A stretch of DNA of 64,000 nt from Maritalea porphyrae (GTDB taxonomy: Bacteria; Pseudomonadota; Alphaproteobacteria; Rhizobiales; Devosiaceae): NCBI RefSeq assembly GCF_027213965.1, contig NZ_JAPWGX010000002.1:1-64000 (forward strand), in the 5' to 3' direction. Of the stretch, positions 9,577-17,948 are shown one piece after another (position 1 is the first letter of the stretch; each line of letters starts with the position of its first letter). The notes under the pieces were generated by a model. That model searched no databases. It had not been told where the DNA came from and worked only from the letters and a program-made list of their open reading frames with translations. The translations under genes and the position numbers were made by a program.

Positions 9577-9999
9577 CGAATTCTTCCCTTTTTTGCAGAA
9601 CTTTTTTCTCGAATACACGCCTTGTTGGGCTGGCAAATCACGTTTGCCTTTTTCACGCTCTATTTGTCTTGCCAGTGTTGCTGGCAGCAACCGCATCCCC
9701 GGGTTTAACCAAACGTCCCTTCGGCTGAAAAGAATGCGTTTCTCATCTGTTTCCCGTCTTGCCAGGTCTATTGGGATTGGAAACTTGAGTGGACTTGAGG
9801 AAGCAGAAACAACTCTTAACTGTCGACAACGGTTTGACTTCTTGCTGTGGTATGCATTTGATTGTTAGGATTCATAATCGCCGGAATTGTTCTAGGACGC
9901 AGGGAAGAACCATTGAAACAAAGGTGCGCTGATTTGCCCCCACCACGAGCCACTAGCCTGAATTCCCTCTTTCAGTTTAGCTCGCCCATAAATATGAAC

Positions 10000-10011
10000 G
10001 AACGATCGTTC
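10000..10011. promoter_or_regulatory. Palindromic candidate TetR operator
   Basis: GAACGATCGTTC is a perfect 12-base palindrome, and a GAAC half repeats just before it. It lies between the divergent RND adaptor and tetR genes, 36 bases before the tetR start, where an autorepressing TetR protein would bind. The rest of the gap (9577-10046) holds no recognisable gene. Confidence 0.55.
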
Positions 10012-10046
10012 ACTATTTAGTTTTTAGAACTCGAGATGTCAAGTAT

Positions 10047-10634
10047 ATGCCTGAAAAAGAAAAGCCAGTTCATCCCCGCAAGATCGAAATTGTTGATGCA
10101 GCAGTCACTTGTTTTTTGGAGCGCGGATATCATCAGACAGGCGTGCGCGATATTGCCAAACAGGCTGGCGTCAGTCTTGGCAATCTTTACAATCACTTCA
10201 AAGGAAAAGAAGACGTCTTGGCATTCATTGCCGAGATTGAAGTTAAAGAAACAGGCCATTTCATAGAATTGCTTGTTGAGCCTGATGACCCTTTGGCAGC
10301 ACTCGAACAGTTCATCTATGAATATGCGATCTACATCTCGCATCCCGAAAATGCGCTGCTGGGGGTTGAGATTTTGACCGAAGCAATACGCAACCCGATG
10401 ATCTCTGATGTGTTTGGGAAAAACCGGACCAGGTTGGTTGACGCCCTCGTCAGTTGCCTCAACAAAGGGATAAAACTCAAAGTTTTCGCTTCATATGATG
10501 ATTTATCCACGATCGCCTTCATGATGTTGGATACTCTAGAAGGGCGCGGCATTCGTAACCTGGAGCAGAGCACAATTGACGAAACCTCAATCCGATCACT
10601 GCAATCGTTTATTCTTAATGGTCTGAAACTTTAG
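10047..10634 (+). CDS. TetR/AcrR family transcriptional regulator
   Basis: This 195-residue protein has a typical N-terminal TetR DNA-binding domain at about residues 8-55: ERGYHQTGVRDIAKQAGVSL followed by GNLYNHFKGKEDVL. The C-terminal helical part is the ligand-binding and dimer domain and is not conserved enough to suggest a ligand. It is transcribed away from the RND adaptor gene, the classic arrangement of an efflux repressor, and a palindrome stands in the shared promoter region. I infer that it represses the pump and itself until an effector binds. Confidence 0.9.
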   Translation: MPEKEKPVHPRKIEIVDAAVTCFLERGYHQTGVRDIAKQAGVSLGNLYNHFKGKEDVLAFIAEIEVKETGHFIELLVEPDDPLAALEQFIYEYAIYISHPENALLGVEILTEAIRNPMISDVFGKNRTRLVDALVSCLNKGIKLKVFASYDDLSTIAFMMLDTLEGRGIRNLEQSTIDETSIRSLQSFILNGLKL

Positions 10635-10957
10635 TGCCGCAGTGATTGTGAGAGTTATTCTAGCTTGGTGAGCAATTTACTCGTGCAAGAAGGGAAGCGA
10701 TTTATCACCGACCAGAACCAACGCGTTCAAGCTCTATACTTAGCAAGCAACTTTGAGGTGCTGGTTTTAGTATCCGCTATGCCGGTTGGGTCCGGTTCGT
10801 GTGACGCTCTATAAGCAATGCGGAACGCCACACGTTTTGACCCAATTGACCAACAAGTCGGGCACCATTTTTCTGGTCGAGCCAAGTTCGATTGATAGCA
10901 TGTTGCAGCAACAATTCACTGTTTTGGTTATTGAGATAAAGTTCTAAGCCGTTTGAC
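10635..10957. other. Gap with no supported gene
   Basis: This is the 323-base space between the convergent tetR and cysteine hydrolase genes. The longest reading frame (minus strand, 10965 down to 10777) would need a TTG start inside the hydrolase gene, has no ribosome-binding site and resembles nothing I know. No clear terminator hairpin was found. Confidence 0.6.
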
Positions 10958-11596
10958 TTAACCAAGCTCGCTAAGCAATTCTTGAGTTGTGACTTGTCGA
11001 CAATATCCTTTGATCGTGTTTATTGAATTTGTGTGTCGCTCAGGGGTATAGGTCGCGCAAGCATCTGTAACTTGGGTCACCAAATAGCCAAGATCACAAG
11101 CGTCACGAATTGCGCTTTCAACGCATTGATCGGTGATGATGCCCGATATAACCAGTTGTTTCACGCCTAGGTTTCGCAAAACGTAATCAATATGCGTTGA
11201 GATAAAAACCGACGAGGAAGACTTGGGCAACACAATCTCGTTTTCGTCAGGCATTAGTTCGTCGATAACCTTACCGTCCCAAGATCCCTTTGGCACATTG
11301 AAGCCGGTTATCTTGTAATCCAACGACCTATCACGGCCATCAAGTGTCAAGCTTTCAATCGTTGTGTACAAAACTTCCATTTGTTTCTTGCGAAACGCGG
11401 CCTGCAACTTTTGCATATTGGGGATCACATGTTCATCCATTTGCCCAAAGAACCAACCATAGTCTTTTTCAAACTCTGTATCGCTCAATTTCTTGAATTC
11501 GCCACCATCACGTTTTGCAGCGAAGTTCTGAACATCGACAAACAAGAGGCCGGACTGATCAGGTTGCAAAGGTATGATTCGAGAAAGTGTTTTCAT
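10958..11596 (-). CDS. Isochorismatase-like cysteine hydrolase
   Basis: The 212-residue protein has the catalytic triad of the isochorismatase-like superfamily: Asp21 (FVDVQNF), Lys125 (VLPKSSSS) and Cys158 (TDQCVESAIRD). The cysteine separates amidases of this superfamily (N-carbamoylsarcosine amidase, ureidoacrylate amidase, nicotinamidase types) from true isochorismatases, so amide or ureide hydrolysis is likely. The start is ATG 11596, with GGAAG about 9 bases upstream; a longer reading frame exists but overlaps the preceding gene. It is the last gene of the six-gene transporter operon, 2 bases after the amidohydrolase, which suggests that it acts on the imported compound or on a product of it. 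The exact substrate is unknown. Confidence 0.85.
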   Translation of the reverse strand: MKTLSRIIPLQPDQSGLLFVDVQNFAAKRDGGEFKKLSDTEFEKDYGWFFGQMDEHVIPNMQKLQAAFRKKQMEVLYTTIESLTLDGRDRSLDYKITGFNVPKGSWDGKVIDELMPDENEIVLPKSSSSVFISTHIDYVLRNLGVKQLVISGIITDQCVESAIRDACDLGYLVTQVTDACATYTPERHTNSINTIKGYCRQVTTQELLSELG

Positions 11597-11598
11597 TT

Positions 11599-12366
11599 TT
11601 AGTCTTCCATTAGTTGTGTGACGGCGTGGGCCAGCTGGTCGGCCCAAAAATTCTGTCCGATTTTGTCACTAATCTGGTCATTTCGCACTTCGATCAATGA
11701 ATGTGGAATATTGTTCAATTCACCGTGCCTTGGAACAAACCAATCACTTTCGTCATCGATTTGATAGGGCTGGTTCATCCCAATAGAAATGTTGGGTTGA
11801 TCTTTGCTGATCGCTGCAGCCAATTTTTCTGGTGTCTGTGCGTCGCCCCGAAACAAAAAGGCCAACGGCCAAGGGCGCGGCACAGCGCCCAGCACTGGGT
11901 TGAAACTGTGAATGGAAAGAACAAGTCGAAATTGTTTCGAACCAATTGCTTGATCAACTTCATGATGAAACGGCCAAAAGATCTCTTCGACGCGCAATTT
12001 CTCTTCAATGGGAGAAAGGTTTTTATTACCCGGTATCAATATGTTGTCAGCCATTTCGGGCATGGCGTCCGGGGCATTTGGCGGGCGATTGCAATCAATC
12101 ACCAAGCGCGAGTATCGCTGCAAGATTGCCGGCGCGTTTAAGCGTGTTGCAAGTGCTTTGGTAAGCGCTGCAGCGCCGATATCCCAGCCGATATGTTTGT
12201 CCAAATCCGCCTTTTTTAAACCCAGCCCTTCAAGTCTTTGAGGTATATATTGGCCTGCATGTTCACAAACCAACAACACGTCCGCCTGGCCATGAGGGTT
12301 AAAAAAGTCAATTGGGTCTGGATCAGCGCCGCCAAGGAGACGCTGCAAGCCATTTTGTTGCTGCAT
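11599..12366 (-). CDS. N-formylglutamate amidohydrolase family protein
   Basis: This 255-residue cytoplasmic protein belongs to the HutG2/N-formylglutamate amidohydrolase family, zinc hydrolases that remove the formyl group in histidine breakdown. Family motifs visible are VCEHAGQYIP (about 31-40), DIGA (about 66), YSRLVIDCNRPP and LSIHSFNPV (near 147-155). No other hut gene is nearby, so the substrate may be a different N-acyl or N-formyl amino acid. It sits between the livH-like permease (9 bases) and the cysteine hydrolase (2 bases) in one operon. Confidence 0.88.
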   Translation of the reverse strand: MQQQNGLQRLLGGADPDPIDFFNPHGQADVLLVCEHAGQYIPQRLEGLGLKKADLDKHIGWDIGAAALTKALATRLNAPAILQRYSRLVIDCNRPPNAPDAMPEMADNILIPGNKNLSPIEEKLRVEEIFWPFHHEVDQAIGSKQFRLVLSIHSFNPVLGAVPRPWPLAFLFRGDAQTPEKLAAAISKDQPNISIGMNQPYQIDDESDWFVPRHGELNNIPHSLIEVRNDQISDKIGQNFWADQLAHAVTQLMED

Positions 12367-12375
12367 TGAAATCTC

Positions 12376-13269
12376 CTACACTTTTTCCGCTTTTAACGAG
12401 GCTGCAGGCAACAGTCCATTTGGGCGCATCACCAAAACAAGCACAACAATGCCAAGACCGATTGGATCTCGGAATTCCTGCAATTCTGCGGGCAAAAATG
12501 CTGCAAGATAAATCTCGATAAAGCCAAGCAAAAACCCACCGGCAACCGCGCCGCGCAGACTACCCAGCCCACCCAAAATGGCAGCGATGAAGGCTTTAAG
12601 AACCGGGGTGAACCCCATCAATGGATCGACAGAGGCACGCTGGCTTACCCATAAAATGGCAGCAACACCTGCGAGCAATCCTGAAATTGCAAAGGCGCCG
12701 GCGATCACCGTATTGGCCCTGATGCCCATGAGCCGTGCAACCGCAAAATCTTCAGCTGCAGCACGCATGGCAATGCCGTATTTTTGCTTGGATAGAAACC
12801 GATCTAAAAGCACCAGCATCACGATAGTCGAAACAATTGCCAAAAGCTTGTTGGTGCCAATCACCATGCCGCCAATTAGGATGCTGCCAGATATGACGTC
12901 GGGAATGTTAACGGCTTGCGATCGAACGGAAATGAAGTTCTGAAAAAGAACCTGTAAGATCATCGCCACCGCAAAACTGGTGACCAACATGGTGGCGCCC
13001 GAGCTATTGCGCACTGGACGAAATGCAATTCGCTCCATGAGCACGGCAGCAAGCATGGAGGCCAATAAGGCAAGTGGTACGGCAAAAACAAAAGATATTC
13101 CCGCGAGGCCGCAATACATTAGCGTGTAGCCAGCGATTGTCATTAACTCACCATGGGCAAAATTGATTAGCCCCATGATTGAAAACACGACCGCCAACCC
13201 CAATGCCAAGAGCGCATAGGTACCGCCCAGTGCAAACGCATTGACGGTTTGTTGTAAAAATAGATCCAT
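12376..13269 (-). CDS. Branched-chain amino acid-type ABC transporter permease (LivH-like)
   Basis: A 297-residue inner-membrane permease with about eight helices. NFAHGELMTIAGYT near residues 36-49 and FTPVLKAFIAAILGGLGSLRGA near 219-240 are conserved in LivH. It pairs with the LivM part of the fused gene at 15193-16971 to form the channel. Its start is only 1 base after the stop of the livF-like gene, which indicates translational coupling. The transporter type handles hydrophobic amino acids, amides and urea; the two hydrolases downstream point to an amide-like substrate here. Confidence 0.9.
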   Translation of the reverse strand: MDLFLQQTVNAFALGGTYALLALGLAVVFSIMGLINFAHGELMTIAGYTLMYCGLAGISFVFAVPLALLASMLAAVLMERIAFRPVRNSSGATMLVTSFAVAMILQVLFQNFISVRSQAVNIPDVISGSILIGGMVIGTNKLLAIVSTIVMLVLLDRFLSKQKYGIAMRAAAEDFAVARLMGIRANTVIAGAFAISGLLAGVAAILWVSQRASVDPLMGFTPVLKAFIAAILGGLGSLRGAVAGGFLLGFIEIYLAAFLPAELQEFRDPIGLGIVVLVLVMRPNGLLPAASLKAEKV

Positions 13270-13270
13270 C

Positions 13271-13990
13271 TCACGCGCCCCCTAAATAAGCATTCTGTAG
13301 ATTTGAGCTCTCGGCTAATTCCTCAGCTGCGCCCGACGTTGCAACCGTTCCATTGGCCAAAACGTAAGCACGATGCGCAATGTCCAAGGCCATGGAGACA
13401 TTTTGTTCCACCACCAGAATTGTCACACCCTGATCGTTTAGCGTTTTGATCAATTCAAATATTTGTTCAATAATTTTTGGTGCCAAGCCGAGGGAAGGCT
13501 CATCCAGCAACAGCATTTTCGGATTACTCATGAGCGCCCGCCCAACGGCCAGCATTTGCTGTTGTCCGCCCGAAAGCGTGCCCGCAAATTGGTTTCGTCG
13601 CTCAGCCAAAATCGGGAACAGGTCGAAAACGCGGTCCCACGCCGCAGCAATTTCATTCGGATCCCGTAGTCCAAATGCTCCCATTTGCAAATTCTCAGCG
13701 ACACTTAGCGTGCCAAAAACGCGCCGCCCTTCTGGCGAAAGTGTCATGCCAAGTCCGGGCAGCATTTCGGGGCGGATGTTTGTTATATTGTTGTCTTCAA
13801 AAATCACTTCACCGCTGAATGTTGGCACCAGGCCAACCAAAGCATTGAGTGTTGAAGATTTGCCTGCGCCGTTGGCGCCAAGCAGGGCGACGATTTCGCC
13901 CTGCTCAACATCAAAGTTGATCCCGTCAACCGCTTGCACGGCACCATAGCGCACATCAAGCGAACGGACTTGTAAAAGCGGTTGACCCAT
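13271..13990 (-). CDS. Branched-chain amino acid-type ABC transporter ATP-binding protein (LivF-like)
   Basis: This 239-residue ATPase has Walker A GANGAGKS at about 34-41, signature LSGGQQQML at about 138-146 and Walker B LLLDEPSLGLAP at about 160-171, plus the LivF string LSPEGRRVF. It forms a heterodimer with the LivG-type ATPase, which here is fused to a permease (15193-16971). It lies 17 bases after the binding protein gene and directly before the livH-like gene. Confidence 0.93.
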   Translation of the reverse strand: MGQPLLQVRSLDVRYGAVQAVDGINFDVEQGEIVALLGANGAGKSSTLNALVGLVPTFSGEVIFEDNNITNIRPEMLPGLGMTLSPEGRRVFGTLSVAENLQMGAFGLRDPNEIAAAWDRVFDLFPILAERRNQFAGTLSGGQQQMLAVGRALMSNPKMLLLDEPSLGLAPKIIEQIFELIKTLNDQGVTILVVEQNVSMALDIAHRAYVLANGTVATSGAAEELAESSNLQNAYLGGA

Positions 13991-14007
13991 TTTGGTTTCT
14001 CCTAGCC

Positions 14008-15165
14008 TTATTGCATTCGAGGTGCAGGGATGATGGCAGGGTTTGGTGAAGGCTGACCGATCAGCTTGCGCTCCCCATTCGTCACACCAATCAATGTCAC
14101 CTCACGCACTGGCATGCCGTTGGTGCCCTTGTAGGTGATCAGGCTGGTCGCCCCTTGTACATTTTCAAGATTTGCAATCGCATCGCGCAGTGCTTTTGAG
14201 TCTGCATCAGGCCCTGCGGCCAAACTCGCGGCTTCAATCACTTTTGCAAGGTCATAGCCAATCGCGTTGAACACTGTTTGGGATTCTTTGCCATAAGTTG
14301 CCTCATATTTGGCATCAAACGCAGCCATTGAGCTGTTTTCAGTTGGGTGTCCGGCTGTGGTAAATACCAATTGATCAGCGGCGGCCCCAATTGCAAAGGT
14401 TGTTGGACTGTCGATACCGTCGGATCCGATGACTTGGCTTGTTACGCCTGCTGCGCGCAGCGCCTTGATGAACGATGGGAAATCTGGCTCATATGCTGAT
14501 GTCATCACCACGTCTGGCTGTGGGTCCATATTGGCGATGCGGGTCGCAATTGCAGAGAAATCCTGTTGGCCAAGTGTGTAAGTATCCTTGCCGATTACTT
14601 CACCACCAAGAGCCTGCATAACATCCGCGAAGTAGAGTGGCATGGATGTATATTGTGAATCTGGTGAGTAGACGATGTATGCCGTTTCCAATCCTTGATC
14701 ATACGCCCATTGCGCCGAAACGGTTGCTTGCACATTGTCGCCCGGGAAGTTGGCGAACATGTAATCACCGCCAATCATGGGAAGAGTAGGCGAAGAAGCA
14801 CATGTGGATATGGCCGGGACTTCAGCACTGGAAACGACAGATATTGCGGCCAACGCGGGGTCAGCATCGCAAGGCAAAATCAGCACTTTCGCACCTTCAT
14901 CGACCAATTCCTGCGCTGCAATTGCTGTTTGCGCAGCATCAGAACGCACGTCCTTTTGAACCAACTCGATTATTAACGTGCCACCGATACCTCCTGCGGC
15001 ATTAATCTCGTCGACCCCCAGTTTTAGCCCTTCAATCACTGGACCATCATAGGTTGCAAGGCCACCGGTTTGAGACGTTGCGACGCCGATTTTTAGGGTA
15101 TCAGCGAATGTCGTGCCCGTCATGGCCACGGCTAAAGCGGCACCTGCCACAATTACCTTATTCAT
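14008..15165 (-). CDS. ABC transporter periplasmic substrate-binding protein (LivK/leucine-type family)
   Basis: The 385-residue precursor begins with a signal peptide, MNKVIVAGAALAVAMTGTTFA, cut before the DTLK sequence. The mature part starts KIGVATSQTGGLATYDGP, typical of the type I periplasmic binding fold for branched-chain amino acids, amides and related compounds. It captures the substrate for the permease pair. The gene follows the fused permease-ATPase gene by 27 bases in the operon. The family alone does not identify the ligand; the neighbouring amidohydrolases and ligase suggest an N-acyl or amide compound. Confidence 0.9.
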   Translation of the reverse strand: MNKVIVAGAALAVAMTGTTFADTLKIGVATSQTGGLATYDGPVIEGLKLGVDEINAAGGIGGTLIIELVQKDVRSDAAQTAIAAQELVDEGAKVLILPCDADPALAAISVVSSAEVPAISTCASSPTLPMIGGDYMFANFPGDNVQATVSAQWAYDQGLETAYIVYSPDSQYTSMPLYFADVMQALGGEVIGKDTYTLGQQDFSAIATRIANMDPQPDVVMTSAYEPDFPSFIKALRAAGVTSQVIGSDGIDSPTTFAIGAAADQLVFTTAGHPTENSSMAAFDAKYEATYGKESQTVFNAIGYDLAKVIEAASLAAGPDADSKALRDAIANLENVQGATSLITYKGTNGMPVREVTLIGVTNGERKLIGQPSPNPAIIPAPRMQ

Positions 15166-15192
15166 ATTTCCTCTCCTTTTTTTAGTGGGCGC

Positions 15193-16971
15193 CTAAGCTG
15201 AACGCCCCAAATATGCGTCAATGACAGCTGGGTTGTTTCGGACTTCTTCTGGTGTCCCCTCAGCAATCTTTTTGCCTTCGTTTAAGACCGCAACACGGTC
15301 ACAAAGCTGGTTAATGAGTTTCAGGTCGTGATCGACGAGCAAGATACCGATCCCCAAATCTGCGCAAAGCTGGCGCAGCGTTTCCATGAGTTGGTCGGTT
15401 TCTTCGCGGTTCATGCCCGCCGCAGGTTCGTCTAAGAACAAAAGCGAGGGCTGGCACGCAAGGGCACGTGCAATTTCGACGCGGCGCTGATCGCCATATG
15501 ACAAGGTACCAGAATCTTCATTGGCACGGCCCAACATGCCCAAGCGCTCCAACGCGTTATATGTGCGTGTCTTCGCGTCGCGCCCACCTTTGGTCGAAAG
15601 GGCCGCAACATAAACATTCTGATAAACGGTCAGCTCGGGGAACAGTCGGATATTTTGAAACGTACGAGCGATGCCCAAATCCGCCATCTCGTTAGATTGA
15701 CGGCCAACAAGGTCATTTCCATCGAGCAAAACGCTTCCAGAGGTTGGCGTAAGAACGCAAGACAATATGTTCATCACCGTGGTTTTGCCCGAGCCATTTG
15801 GGCCAATCAGGCCAAAGATCTCGCCGGACTTGATCTCGAGTGAAACATTATTCACCGCGACCAAACCGCCAAATTTCATAATAAGATCTTGTGCAACGAG
15901 CTCGGGCGCGGCCTCTTTCTCGGGCAATTGATTTGCAGCCTCTGGCGGCTTCACTTCGCGTGCAAATATGCGCTCTTCCCATTCTTTCAACCCGGCCAGA
16001 CCATCGGCCTTTTTGAACATCGCGAACAGAATAATCAGTCCAATGCCAATTTGGGTGGTGCCAAAAATGGTCGGGATCTCAAGCCCAAAGAGCGAAAATC
16101 CGCCTTCAAGCCTACGCAAAACCTCGGTGATGAAGGTAATCACAAATGCGCCGGTTAAGGCACCCGTTACGGTTGACATGCCGCCAACAATCAACATTGA
16201 AAGCAGAAAAAAGGTATCGGTGAAATAGAACTTTTTGGGACTAAATGCCCCCAAAAAATGTGCAAGAAGAGAACCTGCAAGCGCCATAATCATCGCGCTT
16301 AGAACAAATGAAATGAGACGCTCTTTTTGAATATCGATACCTATTGCATTGGCAGCGATCGCATTGTCTCGCCCTGCGCGTAGGCGCAATCCCGATATTG
16401 AATCTCGGTAAATTCTGGCAACAACGAGTGCCAAAATGCAGGCAATGACCGCGGCGAATAGCGTTGTTTCTCTTGGCACGCCAAAAAAGGTCTGAGCGCC
16501 CCGCGTGACGTCGCGCCAGCCAATGGTTACTCCATGAATGATAATCAGCAGTCCCAGAGTGGAAATTGTCGCGGCGGAGCCTTCTAGACGTCCAATAGCA
16601 AGACCAACGATTGCGGCAACTATTCCCACCAAGATGAGCGCAACAATTGTCGCTGACACAAAGTCCAGCTGAACACTTGCCAGCCAGACTGGCAAATTCG
16701 GCAGGGTTGCTGTTTTTAGGGGTACGGGTAGGGTGAGCAGTGCGGCGCAATAAGCGCCAATGCCCATAAAACCAACGTGGCCAAAACTCAAGATGCCGCT
16801 ATTGCCGCTGTAAACGCCCATGCCAGCCACGGCAATCAATGAGACCAAGAACACAATAACCGTGCGCTCGATCGCACTGCCGCCTGCAAGCGCAATGGCA
16901 GCAATGGCTGCTATCAACAAAATGATCGCGCCAGTTGCAAAAAGGATGTGGCGCATTGGTGCTGTGATCAT
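15193..16971 (-). CDS. Fused ABC transporter permease and ATP-binding protein (LivM-LivG fusion)
   Basis: This 592-residue protein combines two subunits that are usually separate. Residues 1-320 are a LivM-like permease with 8-10 helices, including SFGHVGFMGIGAYCAALL near 63-80. A linker rich in Glu and Pro (about 335-355) joins it to a LivG-type ATPase: Walker A GPNGSGKTT near 391-399, the LivG string GIARTFQNIRLF, signature LSYGDQRRVEIAR and Walker B LLFLDEPAAGMN. The reading frame is continuous. It is the first gene of the six-gene operon and faces rpiR; an inverted repeat lies over its likely promoter. Fusions of this type are known in alphaproteobacteria but are a minority arrangement. 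Confidence 0.92.
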   Translation of the reverse strand: MITAPMRHILFATGAIILLIAAIAAIALAGGSAIERTVIVFLVSLIAVAGMGVYSGNSGILSFGHVGFMGIGAYCAALLTLPVPLKTATLPNLPVWLASVQLDFVSATIVALILVGIVAAIVGLAIGRLEGSAATISTLGLLIIIHGVTIGWRDVTRGAQTFFGVPRETTLFAAVIACILALVVARIYRDSISGLRLRAGRDNAIAANAIGIDIQKERLISFVLSAMIMALAGSLLAHFLGAFSPKKFYFTDTFFLLSMLIVGGMSTVTGALTGAFVITFITEVLRRLEGGFSLFGLEIPTIFGTTQIGIGLIILFAMFKKADGLAGLKEWEERIFAREVKPPEAANQLPEKEAAPELVAQDLIMKFGGLVAVNNVSLEIKSGEIFGLIGPNGSGKTTVMNILSCVLTPTSGSVLLDGNDLVGRQSNEMADLGIARTFQNIRLFPELTVYQNVYVAALSTKGGRDAKTRTYNALERLGMLGRANEDSGTLSYGDQRRVEIARALACQPSLLFLDEPAAGMNREETDQLMETLRQLCADLGIGILLVDHDLKLINQLCDRVAVLNEGKKIAEGTPEEVRNNPAVIDAYLGRSA

Positions 16972-17002
16972 TTACTCTCCCCCACCATGTTGGTTGCTGC
17001 TA

Positions 17003-17035
17003 GACTTTGATAAATATTTTTCAAAGTCAATACAA
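17003..17035 (-). promoter_or_regulatory. Candidate promoter of the transporter operon with RpiR-type inverted repeat
   Basis: On the minus strand TTGTAT (17030-17035) and TATCAA (17007-17012) are spaced by 17 bases and fit a sigma-70 promoter. GACTTTGA (17003-17010) and TCAAAGTC (17021-17028) form a perfect 8-base inverted repeat with a 10-base spacer that covers the -10 and the spacer. This is a plausible operator for the divergent RpiR regulator acting as a repressor. Confidence 0.5.
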
Positions 17036-17093
17036 AAAAACATATTGACGAATTATTTTCATGTGAAATAGTGATCGTCATCGGAGGGGCTAT

Positions 17094-17948
17094 ATGACAG
17101 TGCGAGTGCAAATTGCAGAGCGAGCGGGAGAGTTTACCGCCAACGAGCGGAAGCTAAGTGCAACAATTTTGGCTGACTATCCGTTCGCTGGGTTGGCACC
17201 CATTCAGGTTCTTGCCGAAAAGACCAATGTCTCGGCGCCGACGATCTCGCGTTTTGTTTCAAAGCTTGGCTATGGCGGTTTTCAAGATTTCCAACAGCAA
17301 TTAATTGCCGAGTTGAAAGAGGGGCAAAAATCTCCCGTGGACTTGCACTCAACGCGCCGTCAAGTTGAGGGGGATTATCTCGTTGGCTTTTTTCAACGCG
17401 CCGAAAAACTCTTGAGTGAAACCAGCGAAATGATTTCTGCGGGGCAATTTGAGCGCGTATGCGCGTTATTGTCCGATGACAAACGCGGCCTCTACCTAAT
17501 CGGCGGTCGGATGAGCGATCCGATTGTGCAATATCTTTCGCGCCATTTGCGGCAATATCGTGCGAACGTTTTTCATCTGCCCTCAGACCCAGAAGTTTGG
17601 CCCGAATATCTTTTGCGCATGCGCCCAAAAGACATATTGGTCACCATCGACTTTCGTCGCTATCAGAATTCATTGCAAGAGCTGGCGCAGCTCGCGGTGA
17701 ACAAACGCGGTGCAGGCGTCGTCCTGGTCACCGATAAATGGATGTCTCCCATTTCAAAACTCGCCACTGAGGTTCTGCCTGTGCCCATTGATAGTGGCAC
17801 AGTTTGGGACAGCTATGCTGCAGCGCTTACGCTGGTTGAGGCCATCGTTGCGCGGGTTACTGAAAACAACTGGGAGCAAACACGCAAGCGCATAGAAGCT
17901 TGGGATTCAACTCGATTAGATTTTGAGGCACAAAAAAATGACGAATAG
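17094..17948 (+). CDS. MurR/RpiR family transcriptional regulator
   Basis: The protein (284 residues) has an N-terminal RpiR helix-turn-helix domain at about 1-77 (VLAEKTNVSAPTISRFVSKL) and a C-terminal SIS sugar-isomerase fold at about 120-260 (GLYLIGGRMSDPIVQYLSRH). SIS domains normally bind phosphosugars, but RpiR proteins beside amino acid or amine genes sense other ligands. GGAGG stands at normal distance from the ATG. It is divergent from the transporter operon and overlaps the next gene by 11 bases, so it is co-transcribed with the ligase. It probably controls both units through the inverted repeat at 17003-17028. Confidence 0.9.
   Translation: MTVRVQIAERAGEFTANERKLSATILADYPFAGLAPIQVLAEKTNVSAPTISRFVSKLGYGGFQDFQQQLIAELKEGQKSPVDLHSTRRQVEGDYLVGFFQRAEKLLSETSEMISAGQFERVCALLSDDKRGLYLIGGRMSDPIVQYLSRHLRQYRANVFHLPSDPEVWPEYLLRMRPKDILVTIDFRRYQNSLQELAQLAVNKRGAGVVLVTDKWMSPISKLATEVLPVPIDSGTVWDSYAAALTLVEAIVARVTENNWEQTRKRIEAWDSTRLDFEAQKNDE

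Noticed and set aside
10777-10965. Minus-strand 62-codon reading frame after the cysteine hydrolase
   Set aside because: Needs a TTG start inside the preceding gene, has no ribosome-binding site and resembles no known protein.
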